Shown here: positions 16,206 through 25,180 of the stretch, piece by piece
Position numbering within the stretch: the stretch's first letter is position 1
Layout: each line of letters opens with the position of its first letter
DNA from: an uncultured Bacteroidales bacterium
GTDB taxonomy: Bacteria; Bacteroidota; Bacteroidia; Bacteroidales; Bacteroidaceae
Direction of reading: 5' to 3'
NCBI GenBank assembly: GCA_902771725.1
Contig: CACXXT010000005.1
Span: 1-64,000 of the forward strand
Length of the DNA stretch: 64,000 nt
Notes under the pieces: generated by a model
Database searches by the model: none
What the model was told of the DNA's origin: nothing
The model's input: only the letters and a program-made list of their open reading frames with translations
Translations under genes and position numbers: made by a program

Positions 16206-18748
16206 TTACTTCCCTGTGAGTATGCGCTTGATGCTGTCGAGCTTGTTGAGGGCTTCGATGGGCGTCAGGCTGTTGATGTCCAGGCCGAGAATCTGATCGC
16301 GGATCTGGCAGAGTACGGGGTCGTCGAGTTGGAAGAAGGAGAGCTGCATGTGGTCCGTCTCGAGCAGGTTTCCGATTTTGGCTCCTGTGCCCAGTCCTTC
16401 GCGGTCGGCACTGCTCTCCAGCTGCTTCAGGATCATCTCTGCCCGACGGACGATGTCGCGCGGCATTCCTGCAAGCTTGGCTACATGGATGCCGAAGCTG
16501 TGTTCCGAACCTCCCGGCTCCAGCTTGCGGACAAAGATGACCTTGCCGCGCAGCTCGCGCACGCTGACGTTGAAGTTCTTGATGCGGGCGAAGTGGCGCT
16601 CCATCTCATTGAGTTCGTGGTAGTGCGTGGCGAAGAGGGTGCGGGCGTGGCCTCGCGGACTCTCGTGGATGTACTCCACAATGGCCCATGCGATGCTGAT
16701 GCCGTCGTAGGTGGAGGTGCCTCGTCCGAGTTCGTCGAAGAGGATAAGGCTGCGCTCGCTGAGGTTGTTCAGGATGTTGGCCGCCTCACTCATCTCCACC
16801 ATGAAGGTGCTCTCACCTATAGAAATATTATCGCTCGCGCCCACGCGCGTGAAAATCTTATCGGTCCATCCGATGCGGGCACTCTCGGCAGGCACAAAGC
16901 AGCCGCACTGGGCCATCAGCGTGATGAGTGCCGTCTGACGCAACAGGGCACTCTTACCTGCCATGTTCGGACCAGTGATGATGAGAATCTGCTGGTTCTG
17001 GGTGTCCAGACGGACGTCGTTGGCGACATAGCGCTCGCCGGGCGGCAGCTGGCACTCGATGACGGGGTGGCGACCCTGGTGGATGTCTATCTCCGTGCTG
17101 TCGTCCACCACAGGTCGGATGTAGTTATGTTCGGCGGCGGCAAGGGCGAAGCTGAGCAGGCAGTCGAGCTCGGCAATGAGCATGGCATCCTGCTGGATGG
17201 CAGCGGTATACTCGCCCACGGCAGCCACGAGTTGCGTGAACAGCTGTGCCTCGAGGGAGAGAATCTTCTCTTCGGCACCGAGGATTTTCTCCTCATATTC
17301 CTTCAGTTCCTGGGTGATGTAGCGCTCGGCGTTGACCAGCGTCTGCTTACGCACCCACTCGACAGGTACCTTATCTTTATAGGTGTTGCGCACTTCGAGG
17401 TAGTAGCCGAAGACGTTGTTGTAGCCAATCTTCAGACTCTGGATGCCCGTGGCATCAATCTCGCGTTGCTGTATCTGCAGGAGGTAGTCCTTGCCTCCCC
17501 AGGCAATCTGGCGCAGCTCATCGAGTTCCGCACAGACGCCGTCCATGATGACGCCCCCCTTCTGCACGAGCAAAGGTGGGTCGGGCTTCACCTCGCGGGC
17601 TATGCGCTCGCGGATGGTGACGCAAGGATTCAGCTGTTCGCCGATGTGCTGCAAGGCCGGCAGGTCAGCAGCCAGACAGGCAGCCTTGATGGGTTCTATG
17701 GCCTGCAGCGCCACTCGCAGTTGCACGATGTCTCGCGGCGAGACACGTCCTACGGAGACCTTGGAGGTGATGCGTTCGAGGTCGCCGATGAGGTGCAGCT
17801 GCTCGGTCATCAGCTCGCGGAACTCAGGCTGGCGGAAGTAGTGGTCCACGATGTCCAGGCGGCGGTTGATCTGCAGCGTGTCGCGCAGCGGGAACAGCAG
17901 CCAGCGATGCAGCATACGGGCTCCCATGGGAGTGATGGTGCGGTCGAGCACGTCGAGCAGCGATCGTCCGCCGTCGTTCATAGGTTGCAGGAGCTCGAGG
18001 TTGCGCACGGTGAACTTATCCAGCCGGACGTAGCGTTCTTCCTCTATGCGGCTGATGGTGGTGATGTGCTGGAGCTGGGTGTGTTGTGTCAGTTCCAGGT
18101 ATTGCAGGATGGCTCCTGCAGCGATGATGCCGGCTCGCAACTGGTCGATACCGAACCCCTTGAGGTTCTTGACTTCGAAATGGCGGGTGAGCTTGTCGTT
18201 GGCGGTCTGGGAGGTGAACACCCAATCGTCGAGTTCGAAGGTGACGAACTTCGTGCCGAAGCATCCCTGGAACATCCCCTTGCGACCGCGCTCGTAGAGC
18301 ACTTCCTTCGGAGCGAAGTTTGCCAGCAGCTTGTCCACGTAGTCGGCAGGTCCCTCGGCCACGAGCCATTCGCCCGTGGAGATATCGAGGAAGCTGACGC
18401 CCACGAGGTCTTCCTTCATGAAATGCACGGCTCCGAGGAAGTTGTTCTCGCGGTAGTTCAGCACGGTGTCTGCCATGGCAACACCGGGCGTCACCAACTC
18501 TGTGATGCCGCGCTTGACGAGTTTCTTTGTCAGCTTGGGGTCTTCCAGCTGGTCGCAGATAGCCACACGCCGTCCTGCCCGCACCAGCTTGGGAAGGTAG
18601 GTGTCGAGAGCATGGTAGGGGAAACCTGCCATGGCCACGGGTTCTCCTTCCTTGCCGCCGTTGTTGCGTTTGGTGAGGGTGATGCCGAGTCGGGATGCTT
18701 CGCCTTGAGGTCGAAGAACTGTTTCATCATAGGGGTAACTTCTGCCAT
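16206..18748 (-). pseudogene. mutS: DNA mismatch repair protein MutS, N-terminal frame broken by an internal deletion
   Basis: From ATG 18748 the frame gives [20 protein letters not shown], the normal MutS start, and then runs into an unrelated frame. The adjacent frame resumes at [30 protein letters not shown]. Around 18693 about 23-24 codons are therefore missing, with a length of 3n+1, and these include the mismatch-wedge motif G-D-F-Y-E. The rest is intact to the normal end: Walker [21 protein letters not shown] and TH-Y-H-E-L. The longest clean frame starts at ATG 18638 (810 aa). As read, mismatch recognition would be lost. It could also be an assembly error. Confidence 0.85.
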
Positions 18749-18753
18749 GATTA

Positions 18754-19152
18754 CTAACTCTCTATCTGTTTCAAAACGATATCAATCAGCTGACGTGTCG
18801 GTTCAATCAAAGGCTCTATCAATTGTTCTGTTGCATTAAACGAGCAATTGTAATCACTCTTATCACGCATCGTCTGGAGAAGTGAGTAGTGCTCTGACAC
18901 AAAAACTGGTAGAATGCCCGTTTTTACATATAGTTGACGGAATAGTGCACTTGCTCCATGATGAGTTCGCACGCTATTCCCATCATGGATGAGTAAAGCA
19001 TTTACGGCATGAAAAGATGCATAATACAGACGATTGGCAACACCATCCCAGAAACCATCACGCCGGAGAGTTTCGGCTTGTGCAAAGGTCTGCCGTGCTT
19101 TGCTGCTCTCATGCTCGACCATTATGCGCCTTTCTTCATCATTCAGGCTCAT
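18754..19152 (-). CDS. HEPN-domain protein (HepT-like toxin)
   Basis: A 132-residue all-helical HEPN protein: [36 protein letters not shown] is the characteristic first helix pair, followed by [20 protein letters not shown] and a C-terminal helix. HEPN proteins of this kind are ribonuclease toxins silenced by the adjacent minimal nucleotidyltransferase. Its start overlaps the MNT stop by 4 bp. The stop is only 5 bp from the mutS ATG, so mutS is probably read from the MNT-HEPN promoter. Confidence 0.85.
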   Translation of the reverse strand: MSLNDEERRIMVEHESSKARQTFAQAETLRRDGFWDGVANRLYYASFHAVNALLIHDGNSVRTHHGASALFRQLYVKTGILPVFVSEHYSLLQTMRDKSDYNCSFNATEQLIEPLIEPTRQLIDIVLKQIES

Positions 19153-19463
19153 ATCAGCACTATTTTTTCTTGTTCTACACTCTTATAGAACGGGGTATAT
19201 GAATAGTTATCCCATTCCTCCTTAGAATAAACTTGAGGATTTATTTCCTCATTGATGTCCCAACCAAGGCAACGAAATGGATAGCCCACTCCATAGTCTT
19301 GAGTGGTTAATGTGGGCTTGTCAAGCAGAATGAGCAAATCCCAGTCGCTACCTTCGTGAGCATCATTCCGAGCTCGAGAGCCGAAGAGAAGCAACGAACT
19401 GCCTAAAGGCAGAACGCTCATGCCTAAGTGCTTGATACTATCTATTACATTTTGTCGTTCCAT
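19149..19463 (-). CDS. Minimal nucleotidyltransferase (MntA-like antitoxin)
   Basis: 104 residues with the Pol beta-type motif G-S-R-A-R-N-D-A-H-E-G-S-D-W-D-L-L-I at about residues 28-45 (GS plus D-x-D), the size of MNT antitoxins that modify HEPN toxins. It is the first gene of a two-gene module with a TAACTTTG -7 element at 19495-19488. Confidence 0.85.
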   Translation of the reverse strand: MERQNVIDSIKHLGMSVLPLGSSLLLFGSRARNDAHEGSDWDLLILLDKPTLTTQDYGVGYPFRCLGWDINEEINPQVYSKEEWDNYSYTPFYKSVEQEKIVLI

Positions 19464-19487
19464 AGTGAATCCTTCGCTTTACGGGCG

Positions 19488-19495
19488 CAAAGTTA
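19488..19495 (-). promoter_or_regulatory. -7 element of the MNT-HEPN(-mutS) operon
   Basis: TAACTTTGCGCCC on the minus strand, 24 bp before the MNT start. No separate promoter is visible in the 5 bp before mutS. Confidence 0.6.
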
Positions 19496-19611
19496 CAAAA
19501 TCTTTTATTAAAAGCGACTTTTCATACCACCTTTTTAATGAAAGGAGCGAAAAAATCACATTGTTCCGTCATTTTTCCACTCTAAATAATCTTTCTATCA
19601 GAACTTTTATT

Positions 19612-19619
19612 TATCTTTG
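19612..19619 (+). promoter_or_regulatory. -7 element upstream of the 230-aa secreted hypothetical
   Basis: TATCTTTGCGCC; the -33 side has CAGAACTTTTATT. If used, it gives a leader of about 255 nt to the ATG at 19881, containing a short ORF at 19633-19698. Confidence 0.5.
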
Positions 19620-19632
19620 CGCCGTGTTTCGT

Positions 19633-19698
19633 ATGAGACACAACTTTTATTTGCTCAAATCTCTGACACGAACTGCGACCTCGAATAAGAGTTTTTAA
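19633..19698 (+). CDS. Possible 21-aa leader peptide
   Basis: ATG-initiated frame MRHNFYLLKSLTRTATSNKSF starts 13 bp after a TATCTTTG promoter element. There is no clear ribosome binding site. It could be a leader ORF for the gene at 19881, or chance. Confidence 0.25.
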   Translation: MRHNFYLLKSLTRTATSNKSF

Positions 19699-19880
19699 AG
19701 AGCAAAGACAATGCCATGTTTGGAGCTGCGCATCATAGCGTAGACTTCATCCATAATGGTATTGAGGCTGTCGCAGGCCTGTGTCAGAGTATGGTGAGCC
19801 TGCGCTTTTCTTATGCCCAAAGATTAGTGTTTGCTTCTCCAGAGAGAAAACGAATAATAACCCTATTAAACCAAGAGCAA

Positions 19881-20573
19881 ATGAAAAAGATTCTATTATT
19901 CCTCATGTTGCTGTTTGCAACAAATGCCTTTTCACAGGATGTGATTGTCAAGAAGGATGGCTCAACTATTGTAAGCAGGGTGCTGAAAATCACATCTACA
20001 GAAGTTGAGTATAAGAAGTTTTCGAATCTTAATGGACCTACTTACACCATCTTGAAATCTGAGGTTCAGTCAATCAACTACGAAAATGGTGAGAAAGAAA
20101 CATTTGGATCTGCATCCACAGCATCTCAAACACAATTACCTTATACCATTTCCAATCCACAGAATTTAAACTCTCAACCATTATCAGATAAACAATTATT
20201 GAATATCGCGGAAGAAAGCTTCAAATATGATAAAAAAATTAAGAGACTTAAGATTGCAGGATGGACGGCAGGGGCTGCGCTAACAGCAGGTGGTATAGTT
20301 ATATTGTGCTGTAATATAGGCCGGGACAGAGACCCGGCTTTGATTATCCCTGGAACAATATTGATGGCTAGCGGTATAACCACCACCACCCTATGTCTCG
20401 TCCGCGCAAACAAGTTGAAACAACAATCGTTGTATTCGATTCACACAACACCTATATTTCAATATGAAATGGCCCTCCATAATGGCTCTAAACTCTTGAC
20501 AGGAATAAACTTAATAAATGATAGCCGCTTACAAACGCAGGCTTTAGGATTAGGAATTAATTATAACTTTTAA
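19881..20573 (+). CDS. Secreted hypothetical protein with two hydrophobic segments
   Basis: The frame is open from 19716, but the ATG at 19881 begins a clear signal peptide (MKKILLFLMLLFATNAFSQ), giving 230 residues. Residues 20-70 (DVIVKKDGSTIVSRVLKITSTEVEYKKFSN) are a strand-rich module seen at the N-terminus of many Bacteroidetes exported proteins. Two hydrophobic segments follow around residues 122-160. The C-terminus LGLGINYNF resembles an outer-membrane strand. No enzymatic motif is seen. The next gene starts 12 bp downstream. Confidence 0.75.
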   Translation: MKKILLFLMLLFATNAFSQDVIVKKDGSTIVSRVLKITSTEVEYKKFSNLNGPTYTILKSEVQSINYENGEKETFGSASTASQTQLPYTISNPQNLNSQPLSDKQLLNIAEESFKYDKKIKRLKIAGWTAGAALTAGGIVILCCNIGRDRDPALIIPGTILMASGITTTTLCLVRANKLKQQSLYSIHTTPIFQYEMALHNGSKLLTGINLINDSRLQTQALGLGINYNF

Positions 20574-20585
20574 AATCAGTTAATT

Positions 20586-20963
20586 ATGAAACAACATTTA
20601 TTGATATTTGTGACCCTGTTTGCTGCTTTTTTTGTTTGTTCTTGTAGCACAACTCGAATGGGAGGAAGTGGTGCTAAGCCACATGAAATGGTTGACATTT
20701 ACACGGGAAGTCGTAACCAACTTGATTTGATAATTGCCACTGAGCCAATAACATATACTATTGATGTGTCAACGGCAGAGGGTAAGACAAAGCTCCAGAA
20801 TCTTTCAATTCGTGAAGCAGAAGGACTTGCTATCCGAGAAGCCGTGATGCTAAATCGCTGTGCAAAACTTGTAGACCCACAGTTCACCCATCTTACAAAA
20901 GGCAAGCGTGTTTTGCGAGTCACCGTCTATGGTTTCCCCGCTAAATACCGAAATCAAAACTGA
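20586..20963 (+). CDS. Small lipoprotein of unknown function
   Basis: 125 residues with lipobox V-C-S-C (Cys20). After a Gly/Ser-rich linker, the protein has a short strand region (LDLIIATEPITYTIDVST) and a helix-strand end (SIREAEGLAIREAVMLNRCAKLVDPQFTHL...VLRVTVYGFPAKYRN). It is probably cotranscribed with the secreted hypothetical upstream and may act with it in the envelope. Confidence 0.75.
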   Translation: MKQHLLIFVTLFAAFFVCSCSTTRMGGSGAKPHEMVDIYTGSRNQLDLIIATEPITYTIDVSTAEGKTKLQNLSIREAEGLAIREAVMLNRCAKLVDPQFTHLTKGKRVLRVTVYGFPAKYRNQN

Positions 20964-20979
20964 ATATTATACAACTACG

Positions 20980-21050
20980 GATTATACGGATTTTACGGTT
21001 TTCTCTTCTGCTGTAACAGTCAATAAGAATTCCGTATAATCCGTATAATC
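20980..21050. repeat. Long inverted-repeat element, type GGATTATACGG
   Basis: Arms GATTATACGGATTTTACGG (20980-20998) and TCCGTATAATCCGTATAATC (21031-21050), each arm itself a tandem duplication of a 9-10-bp unit. Similar architecture is found at 21259-21313 and 32235-32336. Confidence 0.7.
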
Positions 21051-21144
21051 AATTGAAAGAGGATGGCCGACAACCGACCAATGTCATAATCCTAATTCAA
21101 TACACCATTCATAGACTGGCTGAACAATCAAATATCGTAAAACG

Positions 21145-21222
21145 CGATATTTTACATAAAAACATCACCTCTGAATACGATATTTTACATATATTTGTTG
21201 CTTTTGAACGCGATATTTTACA
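21145..21222 (+). repeat. Three CGATATTTTACA direct repeats at 33-bp spacing
   Basis: CGATATTTTACA begins at 21145, 21178 and 21211, exactly 33 bp apart. The first is also half of a small hairpin (AATATCG...CGATATT). It lies in the 450-bp gap between the lipoprotein gene and pckA. Confidence 0.75.
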
Positions 21223-21258
21223 AAAGTAAGCGTGCAATCAAGACAGATTATTGATACA

Positions 21259-21313
21259 ACTATGGATTTTACGGTATTCTTGATTGCTCTTCAATAGCAG
21301 AAAAATCCATAGT
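21259..21313. repeat. Inverted-repeat element, type ACTATGGATTTT
   Basis: Perfect 12-bp arms ACTATGGATTTT (21259-21270) and AAAATCCATAGT (21302-21313). The core TATGGATTTTACGG is related to the element at 20980. Confidence 0.65.
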
Positions 21314-21358
21314 CGTAAAAGGGACGTTTTCCGACCGCTTTCTTCAGATAACAGCACC

Positions 21359-21394
21359 AAAAAAAGGGGGTGACCAATGGGCCACCCCTTTTCA
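21359..21394 (-). terminator. Terminator of pckA
   Basis: Minus strand: AAGGGGTGG, loop CCCATTGGT, CACCCCCTT with T-run. It lies 22 bp past the pckA stop. Confidence 0.8.
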
Positions 21395-21416
21395 TTATGG
21401 AATGTGTGTGTTAGCT

Positions 21417-23039
21417 TTACAGCTGAGGACCAGCGGCGACGAGAGCCTGGCCGGCTTCGTTGGTGGTGTACTTGCCGAAGTTCTTGATGAAGCGGCCAGC
21501 GAGATCCTTAGCCTTCTCCTCCCAGACAGCGGGATCAGCGTAGGTGTCGCGAGGATCGAGGATGGCAGGATTGACGTTGGGCAGCTCTGTGGGCACCTCG
21601 AAGTCGAAGAAGGGGATCTTCTTGGTGGGAGCGGTGAGGATGCTGCCGTCGAGGATAGCATCGATGATACCACGGGTGTCAGGAATGCTGATGCGCTTGC
21701 CAGTGCCGTTCCAACCGGTGTTGACGAGGTATGCCTTGGCACCGCTCTTCTCCATCTTGCGCACGAGCTCCTCGGCGTACTTGGTGGGATGCAGCTCGAG
21801 GAATGCCTGACCGAAGCATGCGCTGAAGGTGGGAGTGGGCTCGGTGATGCCACGCTCTGTGCCGGCGAGCTTAGCGGTGAAGCCGCTGAGGAAGTAGTAC
21901 TTGGTCTGCTCGGGAGTCAGGATGCTGACGGGAGGCAGCACACCGAAGGCGTCGGCGCTGAGGAAGATGACGTTCTTGGCAGCAGGACCTGCGCTCTTGC
22001 CGTTGACCTTCTTCACGATGTTGGTGATGTGCTCGATGGGGTAGCTGACGCGTGTGTTCTCGGTCACGCTCTTGTCGGCGAAGTCGATGGTGCCGTCCTC
22101 AGCCACGGTGACGTTCTCGAGGAGTGCGTCGCGACGGATAGCGTTGTAGATGTCGGGCTCGTTCTCCTTGGAGAGGTTGATGACCTTGGCGTAGCAGCCG
22201 CCTTCGAGGTTGAAGACGCCCTCGTCGTCCCATCCGTGCTCGTCGTCGCCGATGAGGAGGCGCTTGGGGTCTGTGCTGAGGGTGGTCTTACCGGTGCCGG
22301 AGAGACCGAAGAAGATAGCAGTGTTCTCGCCGTTCATATCGGTGTTGGCGGAGCAGTGCATGCTGGCGATGCCCTGGAGGGGGAGGTAGTAGTTCTGCAT
22401 GGAGAACATACCCTTCTTCATCTCGCCGCCGTACCAGGTGTTGATGATGACCTGCTCGCGGCTAGTGGTGTTGAAGGCTACACAAGTCTCGCTGTTCAGG
22501 CCGAGTTCCTTGAAGTTCTCCACCTTAGCCTTGCTGGCGTTGTAGATGACGAAGTTGGGCTGGAAGTTCTCGAGCTCAGCCTCGGTGGGCTGGATGAACA
22601 TATTCTTGATGAAGTGTGCCTGCCAAGCTACTTCGAGGATGAAGCGCACGGCGAGGTGAGTAGCTTCGTTGGCACCGCAGAAAGCGTCGACGACATAGAG
22701 CTTCTTGCCGGAGAGTTCCTTGGTGGCGATGTCCTTGACCTGTGCCCAGACGGCTTCGCTCATGGGGTGGTTATCATTCTTGTAGCCCTCGGTGGTCCAC
22801 CACACTTTGTCGTGGCTCTGTGCATCGTCGACGATGTACTTGTCCTTGGGGCTGCGGCCGGTGAAGATACCGGTCATGACGTTGACGGCTCCGAGCTCGG
22901 TTTCCTTACCGACCTCAAAACCTTCGAGACCAGCCTTGGTCTCTTCCTCAAAGAGGAATTCATAGGAGGGGTTGTAGGCAATCACGGTGCTGCCCTTGAT
23001 GCCATACTTCTCTAAAATGGAAGCATCAAACTTTGCCAT
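21417..23039 (-). CDS. pckA: Phosphoenolpyruvate carboxykinase (ATP)
   Basis: 540 residues, full length. P-loop [11 protein letters not shown], metal site region [20 protein letters not shown], and the N-terminal oxaloacetate-binding R-S-P-K-D-K motif are present. It interconverts oxaloacetate + ATP and PEP + CO2 + ADP. In Prevotella it mainly works in the CO2-fixing direction on the route to succinate. It has an own promoter TACTTTTG at 23135-23128 and an 89-bp leader. Confidence 0.97.
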   Translation of the reverse strand: MAKFDASILEKYGIKGSTVIAYNPSYEFLFEEETKAGLEGFEVGKETELGAVNVMTGIFTGRSPKDKYIVDDAQSHDKVWWTTEGYKNDNHPMSEAVWAQVKDIATKELSGKKLYVVDAFCGANEATHLAVRFILEVAWQAHFIKNMFIQPTEAELENFQPNFVIYNASKAKVENFKELGLNSETCVAFNTTSREQVIINTWYGGEMKKGMFSMQNYYLPLQGIASMHCSANTDMNGENTAIFFGLSGTGKTTLSTDPKRLLIGDDEHGWDDEGVFNLEGGCYAKVINLSKENEPDIYNAIRRDALLENVTVAEDGTIDFADKSVTENTRVSYPIEHITNIVKKVNGKSAGPAAKNVIFLSADAFGVLPPVSILTPEQTKYYFLSGFTAKLAGTERGITEPTPTFSACFGQAFLELHPTKYAEELVRKMEKSGAKAYLVNTGWNGTGKRISIPDTRGIIDAILDGSILTAPTKKIPFFDFEVPTELPNVNPAILDPRDTYADPAVWEEKAKDLAGRFIKNFGKYTTNEAGQALVAAGPQL

Positions 23040-23127
23040 TGTTGTTGTTGTATTAAAGGGGTTAAACTATTGAATGAATTTTCTTCTCTTTTTGGTGCCG
23101 GAAGCGTAAATCGCTTATTTAGCGCCA

Positions 23128-23135
23128 CAAAAGTA
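23128..23135 (-). promoter_or_regulatory. -7 element of pckA
   Basis: TACTTTTGTGGCGC on the minus strand, 89 bp before the pckA ATG; matches TAnnTTTG. Confidence 0.6.
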
Positions 23136-23241
23136 GTGCTTTCCGCTGAGAAAAAGAAACATAGGGGCAAAAAACTTCACCTTTTACCTCTTTTTTTAAA
23201 GCATTCTCACACTTTTGATAGGTTCATTTTACAATTTTCCA

Positions 23242-23249
23242 TATCTTTG
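23242..23249 (+). promoter_or_regulatory. -7 element of the calpain-like protease gene
   Basis: TATCTTTGCAGCCG, 30 bp before the ATG at 23279. Confidence 0.6.
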
Positions 23250-23278
23250 CAGCCGAGAACCACAAAAACTATTCTGAT

Positions 23279-24763
23279 ATGCGCAAGAAACTGCTGCTTT
23301 TCATCGTCCTCGCCGCTGCCTGCATCTGCCCGGCTGCGGCACAAGGAATCGTCGTCCACCAGACGGACGGCTCCATGACCATCATCCCCTCCGCGAAGGT
23401 GGATCACATCAGCCTGGTAGAAGAGGAAGACACATATGTCTTCGGCACCTGGCACCTGGGATTCTGGAAGAACGGGGACAACGTAATCAAGTTCGACGGC
23501 ACAGAGTACATGGCTTTTGCCGGCAAGGAAATGGTCTGGGGAGGCAAGGGAGGAGACCCCGACACCTATTCTGTCAAATTCTATCCCAGAAACAAATACT
23601 TCGTAGCCACGAACGTCAACAACCGCTCCGACGTGCTGCGCTGGTATGTCTACCAGCAGAAGGAGAAGCTGCTGGTGCTGCGCGACGGCGAGGTCTACCG
23701 CTACTTCTACCGCACCAAGGAGGAGGCGGACAAAGCCATCATGGAGAAATACCCCTCGCACACCGAGACGACCAACATCAACACCATCCTGCGCTACGGC
23801 GGCAGCAAGTCGAACTCCACCCAGACACCTATGGGTAAGCACTTCGAGAACCGCCACGTCACCACCGACGACGACCGTGCGTGGCTGCTGGATGCCAGCA
23901 AGGAACCGAATATGGTTGCGGGTCTCCAGCGATGGGTGAAGAAGACTGTAAAGCTCTATCCCTATGGCGACCCGGTGCCTGCCGACGTGAACCAGCACGC
24001 CATTGGCGACTGCTGTGCCTGTGCTGTGCTGGCTTCGCTGGCTTACCTCTATCCGGATTTCATCAAGCACATCATCACCGACAACGGCGACGGCACCTAT
24101 ACTATAAAGATGTATGACCCGCAGGGACAGCCCGTCGATGTCTGCATCTCGAACAAATTCCTCTGCGACAGCAACGGCACCATCGGACAGGTGACGGGCA
24201 AGAACAACGCCGTCACCTGGGCTACCATTCTGGAGAAAGCACTCATCAAGTGGCAGACGCTGTACAAGGTGGACGAAGGCGTAGAGGGTATCGGCACAGA
24301 GAACGTAGCACCGCTGTTCACGGGTTGTGGCGACAGCTTCGCCTTCTCGCCGAACTCGCTGCATAACTCCGAATGGAAGCTGGCCATCGATCACTGTCTC
24401 GCAGAAGGAAAACTGTGCATCGGTGGCTTCAACGTAGCCGACCTGCCGTGCGGCAAGCTGAAGACCGTCACGGGTCATGCCTTCACCTTCATGCTTGCCG
24501 ACGACGAGAATTCGCTCTTCGTCATGCGCAACCCGTGGGGAATAGAGGATGTCGACGGCAAGCTCTTCATCCCCGACGAGCGTACCATCGTGCAGACCAT
24601 AGATGCCCGCATCGTGGATCCAGGTGCTGCTGCTCCCTTCCTGCGTGCCGACCTGAAGCCCTACTCGCCGCCTAAGTTCGTGCGTCGCAGCACCGACATC
24701 GGCGTCTCGCCACGTCTGCTCAACCGTCATCTCACTCATCCTAATTCCACTGAATTATGGTAA
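23279..24763 (+). CDS. Secreted calpain-like (C2 family) cysteine peptidase
   Basis: 494 residues with signal peptide MRKKLLLFIVLAAACICPAAAQ. Residues 23-55 are a short strand-rich module (VVHQTDGSMTIIPSAKVDHISL) common in exported Prevotella proteins. The catalytic domain (about 215-450) has the calpain triad: Cys245 in H-A-I-G-D-C-C, His400 in T-G-H-A-F, and Asn418 in M-R-N-P-W-G. The usual Trp after the Cys is replaced by Cys. It would act in the periplasm or outside. No C-terminal sorting domain is present, but a stand-alone one is encoded next, overlapping by 7 bp. Confidence 0.8.
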   Translation: MRKKLLLFIVLAAACICPAAAQGIVVHQTDGSMTIIPSAKVDHISLVEEEDTYVFGTWHLGFWKNGDNVIKFDGTEYMAFAGKEMVWGGKGGDPDTYSVKFYPRNKYFVATNVNNRSDVLRWYVYQQKEKLLVLRDGEVYRYFYRTKEEADKAIMEKYPSHTETTNINTILRYGGSKSNSTQTPMGKHFENRHVTTDDDRAWLLDASKEPNMVAGLQRWVKKTVKLYPYGDPVPADVNQHAIGDCCACAVLASLAYLYPDFIKHIITDNGDGTYTIKMYDPQGQPVDVCISNKFLCDSNGTIGQVTGKNNAVTWATILEKALIKWQTLYKVDEGVEGIGTENVAPLFTGCGDSFAFSPNSLHNSEWKLAIDHCLAEGKLCIGGFNVADLPCGKLKTVTGHAFTFMLADDENSLFVMRNPWGIEDVDGKLFIPDERTIVQTIDARIVDPGAAAPFLRADLKPYSPPKFVRRSTDIGVSPRLLNRHLTHPNSTELW

Positions 24764-25173
24764 AACGCAGCTTTCTCCTTATCTGTTGTCTGTTGGCTTG
24801 CACACTCATGCAAGCCCAGCAGACACTGAACATCCATACCACCACCCAGGGCACCGTCAGCATCGCCTTTGCCCAGAAGCCTGTCATCACCCTCTCCTCG
24901 CCTGCTGTGCTGAAGGTGACCAGCGAGCAGCTGACCGTGGAATTTCCCTTCAGCGAAGTAGAGCGTCTCACCTTCGAGGACGCGCCGGATGCCGTGTCAA
25001 CGCTCATGGAGCGCGATGGCATTGCCTCCCTCCGCATCTATGACCTCTCCGGTCGCCTTGTCCATCAGGCTACTGCCAAGGAAGGCGCTGCCTCCTTCGA
25101 CCTCTCCACGCTGAAGACCGGCGTCTATGTCGTCAAGGACGGCAAGCGGACGTACAAGGTGAGTGTGAAATAA
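24757..25173 (+). CDS. Small secreted protein with T9SS type A-like C-terminal domain
   Basis: 138 residues with its own signal peptide (...LACTLMQAQ). Residues 25-80 form a strand module (FPFSEVERLTFEDAP) and residues 85-138 a C-terminal domain of the Por secretion type: LRIYDLSGRLVHQ...ASFDLSTLKTGVYVVKDGKRTYKVSVK. Such domains normally direct long proteins through the type IX system; here it is almost all there is. It overlaps the protease gene by 7 bp, so the two are coexpressed. Confidence 0.75.
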   Translation: MVKRSFLLICCLLACTLMQAQQTLNIHTTTQGTVSIAFAQKPVITLSSPAVLKVTSEQLTVEFPFSEVERLTFEDAPDAVSTLMERDGIASLRIYDLSGRLVHQATAKEGAASFDLSTLKTGVYVVKDGKRTYKVSVK

Positions 25174-25180
25174 AATACTG

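Noticed and set aside
16329..18839. 836-codon plus-strand frame opposite mutS
   Set aside because: It is a shadow of the GC-rich mutS strand; the minus strand carries all MutS motifs and the plus frame shows none.
19653..19880. N-terminal extension of the 230-aa secreted protein
   Set aside because: The signal peptide begins at 19881; the upstream codons have no hydrophobic or domain character.
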